Below are positions 25,588-34,941 of a DNA stretch of 64,000 nt, piece by piece. A program made the translations under genes and the position numbers. The notes under the pieces are model-generated. The model had not been told where the DNA came from. It searched no databases and saw only the letters and a list, made by a program, of their open reading frames with translations. The stretch is taken from positions 2,933,883 to 2,997,882 of the forward strand of contig NC_020802.1 of assembly GCF_000153405.2 (NCBI RefSeq), given 5' to 3'. The stretch's first letter is position 1. Each line of letters starts with the position of its first letter. The DNA is from Psychromonas sp. CNPT3. GTDB lineage: Bacteria > Pseudomonadota > Gammaproteobacteria > Enterobacterales > Psychromonadaceae.

Positions 25588-27258
25588 TTAACCTGACTGC
25601 GTTCTTGCTAATCCAATCAATCGCGCAAATAAACGCTTTAATAATGGCGGAATGGAATCTGCTCCTCGCTCAGAAGCCGCACTCGTAATCGCTAAAGCCA
25701 ACTCTGGTTTTGAGTGTTTATGTACTGCTTTATAAATCACTTTTTGTCGACTTAAACTCCCCAATTCCCTATTGTTTAAACCCGCCGCCTGGTAATAAAC
25801 ATCTGCAAAACCATTTTCAAATAAAAAATGTTCAATATCGAAAGCTGGCAACAAGGTCAGTCTATTGGTTAACGGATCCCCCGAATGTAGCATTTCAACG
25901 ACACGTGAAGCATACTTTTGCCCCGCCATGTCACCATCGGTTAAAACATGCCATTCTATGTTTAAATCTTGCGCCAATTTAATTAATGGCGACAGTCCAC
26001 ATTGCGCAAACTCTATAATTTGCACACCTTCTACAATAAAATGCTGATCGCAAAGGCGAGCAAGCTCTGTTAATAACCACGTTTCTGTTTCACCCTCTAC
26101 CAATAACCAAGCACGCGCAAATAAGCTTTGTGGGCGATTCATTCGCACATGAAATGTTATTTTACGGAGATCTGAGTCCGAAAAGTTCTCGACATTCAAA
26201 GCATAGCTTTTAATTACCTCGGGGTAACGGACTAAGCGCTGGATACGACTTAGTGGAAAAAAGGAGAGTAATTGACTCGAGTTGGTAAACACTAATTTTT
26301 GCATCGGTAACAAGGAGAAAAAACGCCAAGTGATAGCTAAATTTACTGGGTGTAAATCATTTTCAGGATCTTCTAATAATAAGATAGGGGTTGCCCCACG
26401 GCGTAACAACTGATTTCCCCGCGCTTGTAAAAATTCACCTAAAATAAGTAGCAGCATCGCACGATCTTTTTTATTGCCCGATTTTAGCAACGCATTAAAG
26501 TCCGTTAAAACGGAAAATGAAAAACCATGTGGCGTCTGAATGTCATGTTTAAAATCGATGCCATGCTGATCAATACCGGCATAACGTTTAAAGAGATAGT
26601 GATCAAATAAATAAGCGAGCGCCTCGTAGCCCTGCCCTCGCTGATTATCAGATAATTGCTGAGAAGAGTGTGTTAGGTTGGTAAAGATATGCCTTATGCG
26701 CGCTTCACTGCGCTCTCGTTGACTACACCTTGTAGCTTCACAATCATCTTGTTGCACCCTTTGAGGCTCTCCGCCCATGCGCAGCACCGGCACAAAAGAT
26801 AAGAATTCATTTACTAATGAAGCGAGGTCGGTTACACCGCTAAATTTCTCTTCTCCCTTATTATTTAAAAAATAACGGCGCGTAATAAGGTTAGAAGACG
26901 CATTATATTCAGCATCTACTTGGTAATAAATGTAACGTAGACCCTTTTTTTCTTGATTCCATATTGGATAAATACTTTTATAACGATTTTCTAACGACTC
27001 GCCTTGATGTTGCTCTTTGAAAGTAAAAACTAAATGGATGGATTTAGCTGGCGCGAGTGTCTCATTAGGGGGCTGATGAAAATCTTCCGCTGTAAATTTA
27101 TAACTTTTATTGCTGCCCGATAAGAATAATGAAAGCGCATCAAAGAGACTCGATTTCCCCCAACTATTCTCACCTAAAAAAGCATTAAGCTCCTTAATCT
27201 GTAAAGATAAACGATTGATCCCTCTAAAGCCGACGATTTCTATTTTATCAAGTAGCAT
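25588..27258 (-). CDS. YbjD-like OLD-family ATP-dependent endonuclease
   Basis: A 556-residue protein with an N-terminal ABC-type ATPase half (IEIVGFRGINRLSLQIKELN, Walker A variant GENSWGKSS at about residues 29-37, a signature region and Walker B ILLLEDPENDLHP near 300). A C-terminal TOPRIM half follows (LLVEGETETWLLTELA near 378, then DGD in HVLTDGDMAG). This is the YbjD/OLD architecture; OLD nucleases cut or nick DNA, but the role of chromosomal YbjD is not settled. It stands alone, not beside a GajB-type helicase; the recQ gene upstream is separated by 166 bp and looks independent. Confidence 0.85.
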   Translation of the reverse strand: MLLDKIEIVGFRGINRLSLQIKELNAFLGENSWGKSSLFDALSLFLSGSNKSYKFTAEDFHQPPNETLAPAKSIHLVFTFKEQHQGESLENRYKSIYPIWNQEKKGLRYIYYQVDAEYNASSNLITRRYFLNNKGEEKFSGVTDLASLVNEFLSFVPVLRMGGEPQRVQQDDCEATRCSQRERSEARIRHIFTNLTHSSQQLSDNQRGQGYEALAYLFDHYLFKRYAGIDQHGIDFKHDIQTPHGFSFSVLTDFNALLKSGNKKDRAMLLLILGEFLQARGNQLLRRGATPILLLEDPENDLHPVNLAITWRFFSLLPMQKLVFTNSSQLLSFFPLSRIQRLVRYPEVIKSYALNVENFSDSDLRKITFHVRMNRPQSLFARAWLLVEGETETWLLTELARLCDQHFIVEGVQIIEFAQCGLSPLIKLAQDLNIEWHVLTDGDMAGQKYASRVVEMLHSGDPLTNRLTLLPAFDIEHFLFENGFADVYYQAAGLNNRELGSLSRQKVIYKAVHKHSKPELALAITSAASERGADSIPPLLKRLFARLIGLARTQSG

Positions 27259-27424
27259 TGATGCTCCTTTTTATCTCAATCGAGACTAAAAGAAAATAAA
27301 CGTTAATGAATTTGTGAAAAAATGACAATAAGGTTAACTATATGATGAGACTAGCTTAATAATATGTTTTTCGCGCTAAATAGCACATGTTATCTGTTTA
27401 AAATATAACATGTGCGTAAAACCT

Positions 27425-29233
27425 TTATGACGATGCCTCATATTCTTTAATTATCTGTAAAAACTCTACACCATATTTTTCTAATTTTATCTGACCAACC
27501 CCCGTAATATTTAAAAATTCACTTTGATTGGTCGGCATTATTTCACTCATTTCAGACAGTGAAACATCACTAAAGATCATATATGGCGCCCGATCTTCTC
27601 TGTCTGCTATCTGTTTGCGTAATTGGCGTAAACGTGCAAATAATTTATTATCCGAAGCCAAACTTAAACGTTTTTTATTTTTACTGCTTTTAACCATTTG
27701 TAAACGTGGCACCGCAAGCTGTAAAGGTAACTCGGCACGTAATATCGGGCGCGCTGCTGGCGTTAATTGCAATGCAGAGCCCCTCGTTAAATTTTGCATC
27801 AATAAGCCACAATGGATCAATTGTCTTAATAAACTTAACCAATACTCCGTACTTTGCTCTGCCCCCAGCGCATAAACGCTTAACTTATCATGGCCTAAAC
27901 TTTTGATGCGGGCGGTTTTTGCCCCTCTTAAAACTTCGACAATATGGTGCATGCCAAAATTTTGCCCGCTACGGTACACACAAGATAAAACCTTACGCGC
28001 ATCTTCTAGCGCATCATAACGCTTAGGAGGATCCAGACAAATATCACAGTTACCACACGCATTACGGCTATATTCGCCAAAATAATTCAGTAAAACTTGG
28101 CGCCGACACGTTTGCGCTTCAGCAAAAGCGACCATTGTATTTAATTTATGTAATTCAATACGCCGTTGCTCTTCATTCTCATTTTTTTCAAGCATCGCAC
28201 GTACACGTGCAGGATCGGCTGGATCATAAAAAAGCATCGCCTGAGCGGGCAGTCCATCACGTCCCGCACGGCCCGTTTCTTGATAATATGATTCTATATT
28301 TTTAGGGATCTCATAATGCACCACAAAACGCACATTAGGCTTATCAATACCCATTCCAAAAGCGACCGTTGCCACCACAATATCAACTTCATCTTTAATA
28401 AATTTATCTTGCACTAACTGTCGTTCACTAAGCTCAAGCCCAGCGTGGTAGCAACGTGCATTCAAACCTTTTCCCTGTAATTTTTGCGCGATCTCTTCAG
28501 TGCGCCGGCGACTCGTACAATAAATAATGCCACTTTCGTGTTGATGCTCCGCTAAATAATTAAACAGCTGGATCAAGGGTCGATACTTTTCTATTAAGAG
28601 ATATTCAATATTGGGTCTATCAAAACTGTGAATAGATAAAAGGGGATCGTTAAATTGTAACCGTGCAAGGATATCTTTTTGTGTGGCGTGATCTGCCGTT
28701 GCTGTCAGCGCTACTAATGGCACCTGTGGAAAATGTATTTTTAATTGTCCGAGTAATGCATATTCAGGGCGAAAGTCATGCCCCCATTGTGAAATACAAT
28801 GCGCCTCATCTATCGCGAAAAGGTTAATGGTTAATGTTTTTAAGCGTTGCATGAAATCATGACGTAACAAGCGCTCTGGTGCTATATACAAGAGCTTAAG
28901 CTTACCTTGGTGCATATCATTGAGGATTTGATTTTGCTGAGGGTAAGAAAGACTCGAATTCAAATAAGCGGCCGCAACACCACATGTTTGTAAGGTATCA
29001 ACTTGATCTTTCATCAGTGAAATTAAAGGTGAAATCACAATACAAATCCCAGGCTGAATTAAAGCAGGTATTTGAAAGCATAAACTTTTACCGCCACCCG
29101 TTGGCATCACCACTAACGCATCTTTACCCGCACATAGTTGCTCTATGACTTCTTTTTGCCCAGCTCGAAAACTCTTATAGCCAAAACAATCAAATAATAT
29201 TTGCTCAGCGCTTGCTAATGAAGGTACGTTCAC
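27425..29233 (-). CDS. recQ: ATP-dependent DNA helicase RecQ
   Basis: About 602 residues. A 3'-5' helicase of recombination and fork repair. Motif [17 protein letters not shown], motif [19 protein letters not shown], the motif VI region [12 protein letters not shown], then the RQC zinc-binding cysteines (CRRQ, CGNCDIC) and a C-terminal HRDC domain (about 530-600) are all visible. The start is uncertain: I prefer the GTG at 29233 ([11 protein letters not shown]), since the longer TTG start at 29272 lies inside a perfect AT-rich palindrome that is more likely a promoter element. Confidence 0.94.
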   Translation of the reverse strand: MNVPSLASAEQILFDCFGYKSFRAGQKEVIEQLCAGKDALVVMPTGGGKSLCFQIPALIQPGICIVISPLISLMKDQVDTLQTCGVAAAYLNSSLSYPQQNQILNDMHQGKLKLLYIAPERLLRHDFMQRLKTLTINLFAIDEAHCISQWGHDFRPEYALLGQLKIHFPQVPLVALTATADHATQKDILARLQFNDPLLSIHSFDRPNIEYLLIEKYRPLIQLFNYLAEHQHESGIIYCTSRRRTEEIAQKLQGKGLNARCYHAGLELSERQLVQDKFIKDEVDIVVATVAFGMGIDKPNVRFVVHYEIPKNIESYYQETGRAGRDGLPAQAMLFYDPADPARVRAMLEKNENEEQRRIELHKLNTMVAFAEAQTCRRQVLLNYFGEYSRNACGNCDICLDPPKRYDALEDARKVLSCVYRSGQNFGMHHIVEVLRGAKTARIKSLGHDKLSVYALGAEQSTEYWLSLLRQLIHCGLLMQNLTRGSALQLTPAARPILRAELPLQLAVPRLQMVKSSKNKKRLSLASDNKLFARLRQLRKQIADREDRAPYMIFSDVSLSEMSEIMPTNQSEFLNITGVGQIKLEKYGVEFLQIIKEYEASS

Positions 29234-29259
29234 ACACGACTCATTTAACGATAAAAAAT

Positions 29260-29275
29260 ATATTGTATACAATAT
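29260..29275. promoter_or_regulatory. 16-bp perfect palindrome upstream of recQ
   Basis: ATATTGTATACAATAT is self-complementary and lies about 27 nt upstream of the recQ GTG start. It could be a -10 region with an operator overlay. No LexA-type CTGT-N8-ACAG pattern is present. Confidence 0.45.
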
Positions 29276-29391
29276 TGAGAGACAATTCGATTTCTTAACA
29301 AGGTTAACGTTTTTATTTATTAAAATAATATTCTTTTATGCTCATATTCCACCTTTTTTAAGGTGCACTGAGGAGATACTTTACTCTCAAA

Positions 29392-30840
29392 TTAATAAGC
29401 AATACGGTTTCTTCCTAGTTGCTTGGCCAGATACAATTGCTGATCCGCCATTTTTATATGTCCATCCATGCTTTTATCTTGATCATACAACGCCAGACCA
29501 ATACTCACCGTAAGTACACTTTTACTCAGCGAGATCAAAAGTGCATCGTTTTCAACTAAAAAGCGTAGTCTTTCAGCTACTTTAACGCCTTCATCGAGTG
29601 AACTATCAGGTAATAAGCCAATAAACTCTTCGCCTCCCCAGCGCACTAATATATCCGTAGGCCGTAAGCCATCTTTTAGTACTTTCGCACATTGCTTTAA
29701 GACTTTATCGCCCTGCAAATGTCCTTGCGTATCGTTTATTTGCTTGAAAAAATCAATATCAATCATCAGTAGCACCATGCTCTGAGAGGTGCGCTGTAAA
29801 CGACTCACTTCGATAGGATACTGCAGGGTGAAAAAATAACGATTTGATAATCCCGTGAGCACATCACGATAAGCGACGTTTTCTAAGTTAGATTGATAAC
29901 GATTTATACGTATTATCACAATAAAAACAATTAACAATAATAGTAATGAGCTACTTATTAGGTTAAAGGTAAACGTATTGATAAAGGTAGGGTAAATATT
30001 ATAAGTAGGGATTTCGACGCAAATAAGAATATTCAATTTTTTTATATAACGTAAACTAAATAAACGTTTTTTGCTTTTATCTTCAAAGAAAAAGGGGCTA
30101 TTAGGGTCTTTTTTTATTTGTTGATAAAATTTCTTTAATTGCGCAGCTGGAAAAACAAAATTATTACGCTCAGATTTCGGATTAGAAATAAGCGCTTTAC
30201 CTTCATGGTTAAGCAAATATATATGATACCCATATTTCGTATTGTAATGATCAAAACGCGTTAATATTTCATCAACATTGGCGCCAACACCGATAATTCC
30301 CAGTAGATTTTTAAATTTATCTTGTACTTTAAAATTGACATAAATATATAACCCATCGTTTCCATCAATCGGTTTATCGATATTAATAGATTTATCGATA
30401 TTAATATTCGATGGGAAAGGACTATTTTTCAATCGGTAATACCATTTATCCCGATCCGACTTTTCAGATATTTTCTTATGTATGCCCTCAGAATAAAAAT
30501 AATCAGCACTTTTTTCAGAGACAAAAAAAACATTAGTAAATGCATAACGTTTTTTCATCCGCGCAAGATAGGCCACCATTTTATTTTTATTCTCTGGTAG
30601 ATTCGTTGCCCATTGTCGCACAAAAGGATCCTCAGACATTAAGGAGGAAATGATAATAGGGGTTAATAACTCAACACGGATCCCTGCATCAATGTAATTT
30701 AGCGTAAAAGCGAGGATTGTATCTTTAAAAGCATGCAAAGCACGCTCTTGATGAAATTTATAACTTGAAAAAGCACTGATGGCAAAACCAAAAGCAATGA
30801 GAGCTACCACCCCAAAAAACATTTTCTGTTTAATGTTCAT
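29392..30840 (-). CDS. Membrane-anchored diguanylate cyclase
   Basis: A 482-residue GGDEF protein. It has an N-terminal membrane helix (about 8-26), a periplasmic sensor of about 260 residues with Cache-like features (SDRDKWYYRLKNSP, DGLYIYVNFKVQDKFKNLLGIIGVG) and a second helix (about 292-312, FNLISSSLLLLLIVFIVIIRI in part). The cytoplasmic cyclase domain has an intact active site WGGEEF and an inhibitory I-site RxxD (RPTD) five residues before it. It makes c-di-GMP from GTP, with product inhibition expected. Transcribed in the same direction as the hemG/trkH genes but without overlap. Confidence 0.92.
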   Translation of the reverse strand: MNIKQKMFFGVVALIAFGFAISAFSSYKFHQERALHAFKDTILAFTLNYIDAGIRVELLTPIIISSLMSEDPFVRQWATNLPENKNKMVAYLARMKKRYAFTNVFFVSEKSADYFYSEGIHKKISEKSDRDKWYYRLKNSPFPSNINIDKSINIDKPIDGNDGLYIYVNFKVQDKFKNLLGIIGVGANVDEILTRFDHYNTKYGYHIYLLNHEGKALISNPKSERNNFVFPAAQLKKFYQQIKKDPNSPFFFEDKSKKRLFSLRYIKKLNILICVEIPTYNIYPTFINTFTFNLISSSLLLLLIVFIVIIRINRYQSNLENVAYRDVLTGLSNRYFFTLQYPIEVSRLQRTSQSMVLLMIDIDFFKQINDTQGHLQGDKVLKQCAKVLKDGLRPTDILVRWGGEEFIGLLPDSSLDEGVKVAERLRFLVENDALLISLSKSVLTVSIGLALYDQDKSMDGHIKMADQQLYLAKQLGRNRIAY

Positions 30841-30856
30841 CCGCCCTCCTTAGCCA

Positions 30857-31390
30857 TTATTTATGCATAGGCAGCCTAGAAAATTGCTGACTGAAGACTT
30901 TAACTGTAGACCAATTTGTTAATTCTATATCTTGACTACTGTCGGTACTGCCCCCGGTAATTTTCATGATCAACTGGATGATCAGGGTCTGCCACCAGTT
31001 ATACTTAGAATAAAGAAGCGCGCCTGCAAAAACAGCACTAAGCTTAGGTTGCCATTGTGAGTTTTTGATAAATTTTTGCATATACGTATTATTTTCAACT
31101 TTCGCTTTTTCTGGGTTTCTTGCCGTTAAGCAAACCAGAAAAAAAGCATGCGGTAGCTTATCTAATGCTAAGTGATGTTTATTCACAAACGTTAAAACGT
31201 TTTTACGCACATCGCCATAACGCACCGACGCGCCGATCAAAACCTTGTCATACTGCTCAAAATTAATGTCTGGATCCTGATCAATATCCAATAAATCCTT
31301 TTCTCCCTCAATAAATTCATTGATATAATTAATTATTTTCAAAGTTTGTCCATCAACAGATGAATATAAAACTAAGGTTTTCATTGTCAT
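30857..31390 (-). CDS. hemG: Menaquinone-dependent protoporphyrinogen oxidase (flavodoxin-like)
   Basis: A 177-residue HemG, oxidising protoporphyrinogen IX to protoporphyrin IX with quinone as acceptor. It has the flavodoxin FMN loop LYSSVDGQTLKI (about residues 7-18) and the middle strand VLIGASVRYGDVRK (about 51-64). The C-terminal hydrophobic insert typical of HemG (NWWQTLIIQLIMKITGG) is present. The ATG follows the trkH stop directly (TAAATG), and trkH-hemG is the conserved order. It pairs logically with hemN elsewhere in the window and with the menaquinone genes menC/menE. Confidence 0.93.
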   Translation of the reverse strand: MTMKTLVLYSSVDGQTLKIINYINEFIEGEKDLLDIDQDPDINFEQYDKVLIGASVRYGDVRKNVLTFVNKHHLALDKLPHAFFLVCLTARNPEKAKVENNTYMQKFIKNSQWQPKLSAVFAGALLYSKYNWWQTLIIQLIMKITGGSTDSSQDIELTNWSTVKVFSQQFSRLPMHK

Positions 31391-32848
31391 TTAATTCTTC
31401 CAAAAAACAGGTGTAAATAACACCAATAATGTAAATATTTCTAATCGACCGAATAACATTGCTATGATCATTATCCATTTTGAACTCTCATTCACTTCAT
31501 TAAAATGCACGGCGACTTGCCCGAGTCCGGGTCCTAAATTATTTAACATAGCAACCGTAGCAGAAAAAGAACTCAGCTCATCCATACCCGTCATCGCCAG
31601 CGCCAACATGCACACAATAAAGACTAATGCATACGTTGAGAAGAATCCCCACACCGCTTCAATGACGCGATCTGGCACCGCTTTATTCGCCAGTTTAATT
31701 TTATACACGGCCTTAGGGTGAACAAGGCGTTTTAGCTCACGCAGTCCTTGTAAATTAAGCAATAGAATGCGAATAACCTTTAAACCGCCTCCCGTTGAGC
31801 CTGCACAGCCACCGATAAAACTCGATAAAACCAGTAACACCGGCAAAAACAAGGGCCAATTAGAAAAGGACGTAGTGCTAAATCCTGCGGTAGTCGAAAT
31901 TGAAACAGCCTGAAATAATGCTTGTGAAAAAGTGCGCTCTATCGAGGTATACACTTGATGATTCATCAGGGTGATAAAGCAAATCGACGTTAATATGATT
32001 TGTATATACAAAAACATACGCACTTCAGGATCTCTTTTGTATATATTTAACGAAAATTTTGGTGCGGAGAACGCGCTAAAATGTAGCGCGTAATTAACCC
32101 CAGATATCAGTAAAAAGACAACCGTAATAGTATTAATAATATCACTGTTAAAATAACCAATACTGGCATCATGAGTAGAAAATCCACCGATAGACACAGT
32201 CGAAAAGCTATGCCCAAGCGCATCAAAAAGGCTCATGCCCGCCAGCCAAAATGCCAACATACAAGCCACCGTTAAACACAGATAAATATACCAAAGTGCT
32301 TTCGCCGTTTCAGCGATACGTGGCGTCATTTTAGTATCTTTGATTGGCCCCGGCGTCTCTGCACGATATAACTGCATCCCCCCCACACCCAGCATAGGTA
32401 AAATGGCCACTGCCAATACAATGATCCCCATGCCACCGAACCACTGCAACATTTGCCGATAAAAAAGGATGGATTTAGGTAAGCTATCTAAATACTCAAT
32501 CACCGTCGCACCGGTCGTTGTTAACCCCGAGAAAGACTCGAAAAAAGCACTGGCAACACTCATTTCAATACGCGAACTCATTAAAAAAGGGATGGCACCA
32601 ACACTGCCTAAGGTTATCCAAAAAATCACCACGATCAAAAATCCATCGCGCACTCTTAATTCTGTTTTTTTATGCCGATTAGGCGCCCAAAGTAAAAAAC
32701 TAATAAACAGCGTCACCGCAAAGGCGGCTAAAAAATCATCCCCACCACCGTCTTGATAAATAGACGCGACGAAGACGGGTGGCAACATTGTTAAACTAAA
32801 TAAACCAATGAGTAAACCTACGATACGTATTATCGAACGAAATGCCAT
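31391..32848 (-). CDS. trkH: Trk system potassium uptake protein TrkH
   Basis: A 485-residue potassium channel subunit with four M1-P-M2 repeats. Selectivity-filter segments are seen at TTTGATVI (about 112-119), STVSIGGFST (about 217-226), TTAGFSTT (about 312-319) and NNLGPGLG (about 436-443). It works with the TrkA/SapG ATP-binding partners encoded elsewhere. The first gene downstream of yigZ with a 4-nt gap; hemG follows at once, reproducing the yigZ-trkH-hemG order of E. coli. Confidence 0.96.
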   Translation of the reverse strand: MAFRSIIRIVGLLIGLFSLTMLPPVFVASIYQDGGGDDFLAAFAVTLFISFLLWAPNRHKKTELRVRDGFLIVVIFWITLGSVGAIPFLMSSRIEMSVASAFFESFSGLTTTGATVIEYLDSLPKSILFYRQMLQWFGGMGIIVLAVAILPMLGVGGMQLYRAETPGPIKDTKMTPRIAETAKALWYIYLCLTVACMLAFWLAGMSLFDALGHSFSTVSIGGFSTHDASIGYFNSDIINTITVVFLLISGVNYALHFSAFSAPKFSLNIYKRDPEVRMFLYIQIILTSICFITLMNHQVYTSIERTFSQALFQAVSISTTAGFSTTSFSNWPLFLPVLLVLSSFIGGCAGSTGGGLKVIRILLLNLQGLRELKRLVHPKAVYKIKLANKAVPDRVIEAVWGFFSTYALVFIVCMLALAMTGMDELSSFSATVAMLNNLGPGLGQVAVHFNEVNESSKWIMIIAMLFGRLEIFTLLVLFTPVFWKN

Positions 32849-32852
32849 CTAG

Positions 32853-33479
32853 CTATTCCACTGTGTCTGTAATTTTTGTAACATACACTTTCCCTTGTGT
32901 TAATGATGCGATTTTAAGTAAAAAAGAGGCACATTGGCGTACATCAATCGCCAAAATAACATCCACTTGATACGTATATTCAATGTCTACAATATGTGCA
33001 GAATAATCCTTTAAAACATTTTCGATAAGCGCCATTTGACCATGATCACACTGCAGTTTATATTGCGCATAAAAGCACTTTTCTTGCACCTGCATTGTTT
33101 TTATTAATTGGCGTATCCCGTTTGAATAGGCATGTACTAAACCGCCCGTCCCTAATTTTATTCCTCCCGAATAACGAACAACGACCGCAAGGACTTCACC
33201 TATTTTAGCCCCTTGTATCAGACTTAACATCGGTTTTCCTGCGGTGCCTTTAGGCTCGCCATCATCATTGCACCCCATTTGTACACTGTCATTCGGGCTC
33301 CCTGCAATATAAGCCCAGCAATAATGACGCGCATCCGGATGCAAACGCTTAATTTTCTGTAGCGCGAGCATCGCCTGCTCTTTACCTAGTGCATGCATTA
33401 AATAGGTAATAAAACGGCTTTTTTTGATCTCTTCTTTATAACTAAGATCTTGCGTTAATATCGGGTAAGCATCAAGCAC
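32853..33479 (-). CDS. yigZ: YigZ/IMPACT family protein
   Basis: About 209 residues. The N-terminal IMPACT domain is recognised by EEIKKSRFITYL, HPDARHYCWAYIAG, the signature CNDDGEPKGTAGKPML (about 70-85) and RYSGGIKLGTGGLV. A C-terminal ferredoxin-like DUF1949 domain follows. The function is unsettled; the eukaryotic relative modulates the Gcn2 kinase. I chose the GTG at 33479, with GGAG nine bases upstream; a TTG at 33494 is in frame but includes that GGAG in its coding sequence. Confidence 0.9.
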   Translation of the reverse strand: MLDAYPILTQDLSYKEEIKKSRFITYLMHALGKEQAMLALQKIKRLHPDARHYCWAYIAGSPNDSVQMGCNDDGEPKGTAGKPMLSLIQGAKIGEVLAVVVRYSGGIKLGTGGLVHAYSNGIRQLIKTMQVQEKCFYAQYKLQCDHGQMALIENVLKDYSAHIVDIEYTYQVDVILAIDVRQCASFLLKIASLTQGKVYVTKITDTVE

Positions 33480-33538
33480 GCTTATACGCTCCAAGTAGAT
33501 AAGGAGGGCGCTTAGCCAACATTATAAATACTTGCACA

Positions 33539-34306
33539 TTATTTGTGCGCTTTAGTATGCTTTCTAATATGCTTTTTTGCATAACTTTCTATTAAACCTT
33601 CTTCAAGAATGGCACGTGTGTATTGATTTATTCTCGGTAACTCTTTTATAAATGCTGATTTTTTTGATAACGCAATGTGCACTGCCGATGTTTGAGACGG
33701 CGCATAATCCAGCTTTTCGATTTGCTCGCTATTATCACTATTATCAAGCATATGATCCATCTGAATTTCTGCTGCGATGATCAATTTAAAACGATGGTGT
33801 AATAACATTTTTAAAGCATGCTCATCGGAGGCTGTCGCATGCGTTTTTATTTTTGCATCTAAATCAAAGTTTGGATAGTTAGCTGCATACTCTACCGCAC
33901 CTATTTCATACTGATAAAGATCTGCGTGTTGCTTAATGCGCACACCACTCTTTTTATACGTATAAAAACGCATATTCATATTTTCATAATAAGGTATTGC
34001 GAAAGTCATCGTTGAGGTGCGCGCTTGCGTAAAATATAAGTTAACCATCGCATCAACCTCACCCCTTTCAAACATCCTAATCGCCCTTAACCATGGTAGT
34101 TCATGCAACACCAAATTAACGCCTAAACGCCGACAGAGCTCACGTACATAATCGATGCTAATTCCTGTGGCTTTACCCTTTGTTATCATAATAAAAGGGT
34201 CCCAACGTGCAATGGCAACATGGAAATCTTGAGCACAAGTCAGTCCGGAAAAAACAAATAGAATAAGAAAAAGCATACTCTTTTTTAAATTAGCTAACAT
34301 TTTCAC
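33539..34306 (-). CDS. Periplasmic solute-binding protein, amino-acid ABC type
   Basis: About 255 residues. A Sec signal peptide (LKKSMLFLILFVFSGLTCAQ) precedes a type II periplasmic-binding fold: FHVAIARWDPFIMITKGKATGISIDYVRELCRRLG, then ERGEVDAMVNLYFTQART. This is the SBP_bac_3 pattern. No ABC permease or ATPase genes are nearby, so it may be an orphan binding protein, as is common in marine gammaproteobacteria. The GTG at 34306 has GGGAGA six bases upstream and is preferred over an ATG at 34345. Confidence 0.82.
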   Translation of the reverse strand: MKMLANLKKSMLFLILFVFSGLTCAQDFHVAIARWDPFIMITKGKATGISIDYVRELCRRLGVNLVLHELPWLRAIRMFERGEVDAMVNLYFTQARTSTMTFAIPYYENMNMRFYTYKKSGVRIKQHADLYQYEIGAVEYAANYPNFDLDAKIKTHATASDEHALKMLLHHRFKLIIAAEIQMDHMLDNSDNSEQIEKLDYAPSQTSAVHIALSKKSAFIKELPRINQYTRAILEEGLIESYAKKHIRKHTKAHK

Positions 34307-34631
34307 TGCATGTCTCCCGTTGATCCTATTTAACGTACTAATCATGACGTTAAACCCTAAAAAAAGACAGGGGAATCTAAATATTCTGTCAACATGATTG
34401 GGTTTTTTTAATACATTAATGGCGCCTAAAATTTCTTAAAATATTAACGTCACAAAAAATGATTATAGAATTAGCTCAAACGCCTTTCAAAATTAAAAAG
34501 TGGTGCTGAAAAAAATCATTATATAATGCAAAATAACACCTAAAAAAAGAACATAAAGAGCCGTGATCTTAAGCCGTGATTTTGTTAGAGTATAGCGAAT
34601 CATTCTGCCTTTGCAGAGCACACTGCCGGTG

Positions 34632-34790
34632 TATACCCGTGTTATCTTAAGATGCGTTATTAGACACTCGCTTGATAGCAGTTCAAGGTACCCCCCTTGT
34701 TAATGGTTATTCCATTTTCATTAGTTACAACGCAGATAAGGGTATTTGAGCTAGCGCCTCAAAGGGCAGTTGTAAGGTATATATTAAGAT
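34632..34790. repeat. Family A repeat, truncated divergent copy
   Basis: Starts TATACCCGTGTTATCTTAAG and follows the reverse complement of 9028-9291 for about 150 bp (blocks GATAGCAGTTCAAGG, CCTTGTTAATGGTTAT, AGCGCCTCAAAGGGCA), then loses similarity. The far end is missing. The rest of the 596-bp gap before dnaB (34346-34631 and 34791-34941) is AT-rich, with no gene I can support. Confidence 0.65.
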
Positions 34791-34941
34791 AATAAACACC
34801 TTGCAAGTTACTTTCACCAGCATAATATTTATAATTTAAGTACTTAACATCAAGCTTAAGCATCTCATGTATTTAAGAAACAGATAAATAATAGTAATAC
34901 ACTCGCATTCACATCATTAAAATATTAGATCAGGATAAGAC

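Noticed and set aside
25588..29233. OLD nuclease plus helicase as an anti-phage defence pair (Gabija-like)
   Set aside because: The nuclease resembles chromosomal YbjD, and the helicase is a canonical RecQ with RQC and HRDC domains, separated by 166 bp. No UvrD-like GajB is present.
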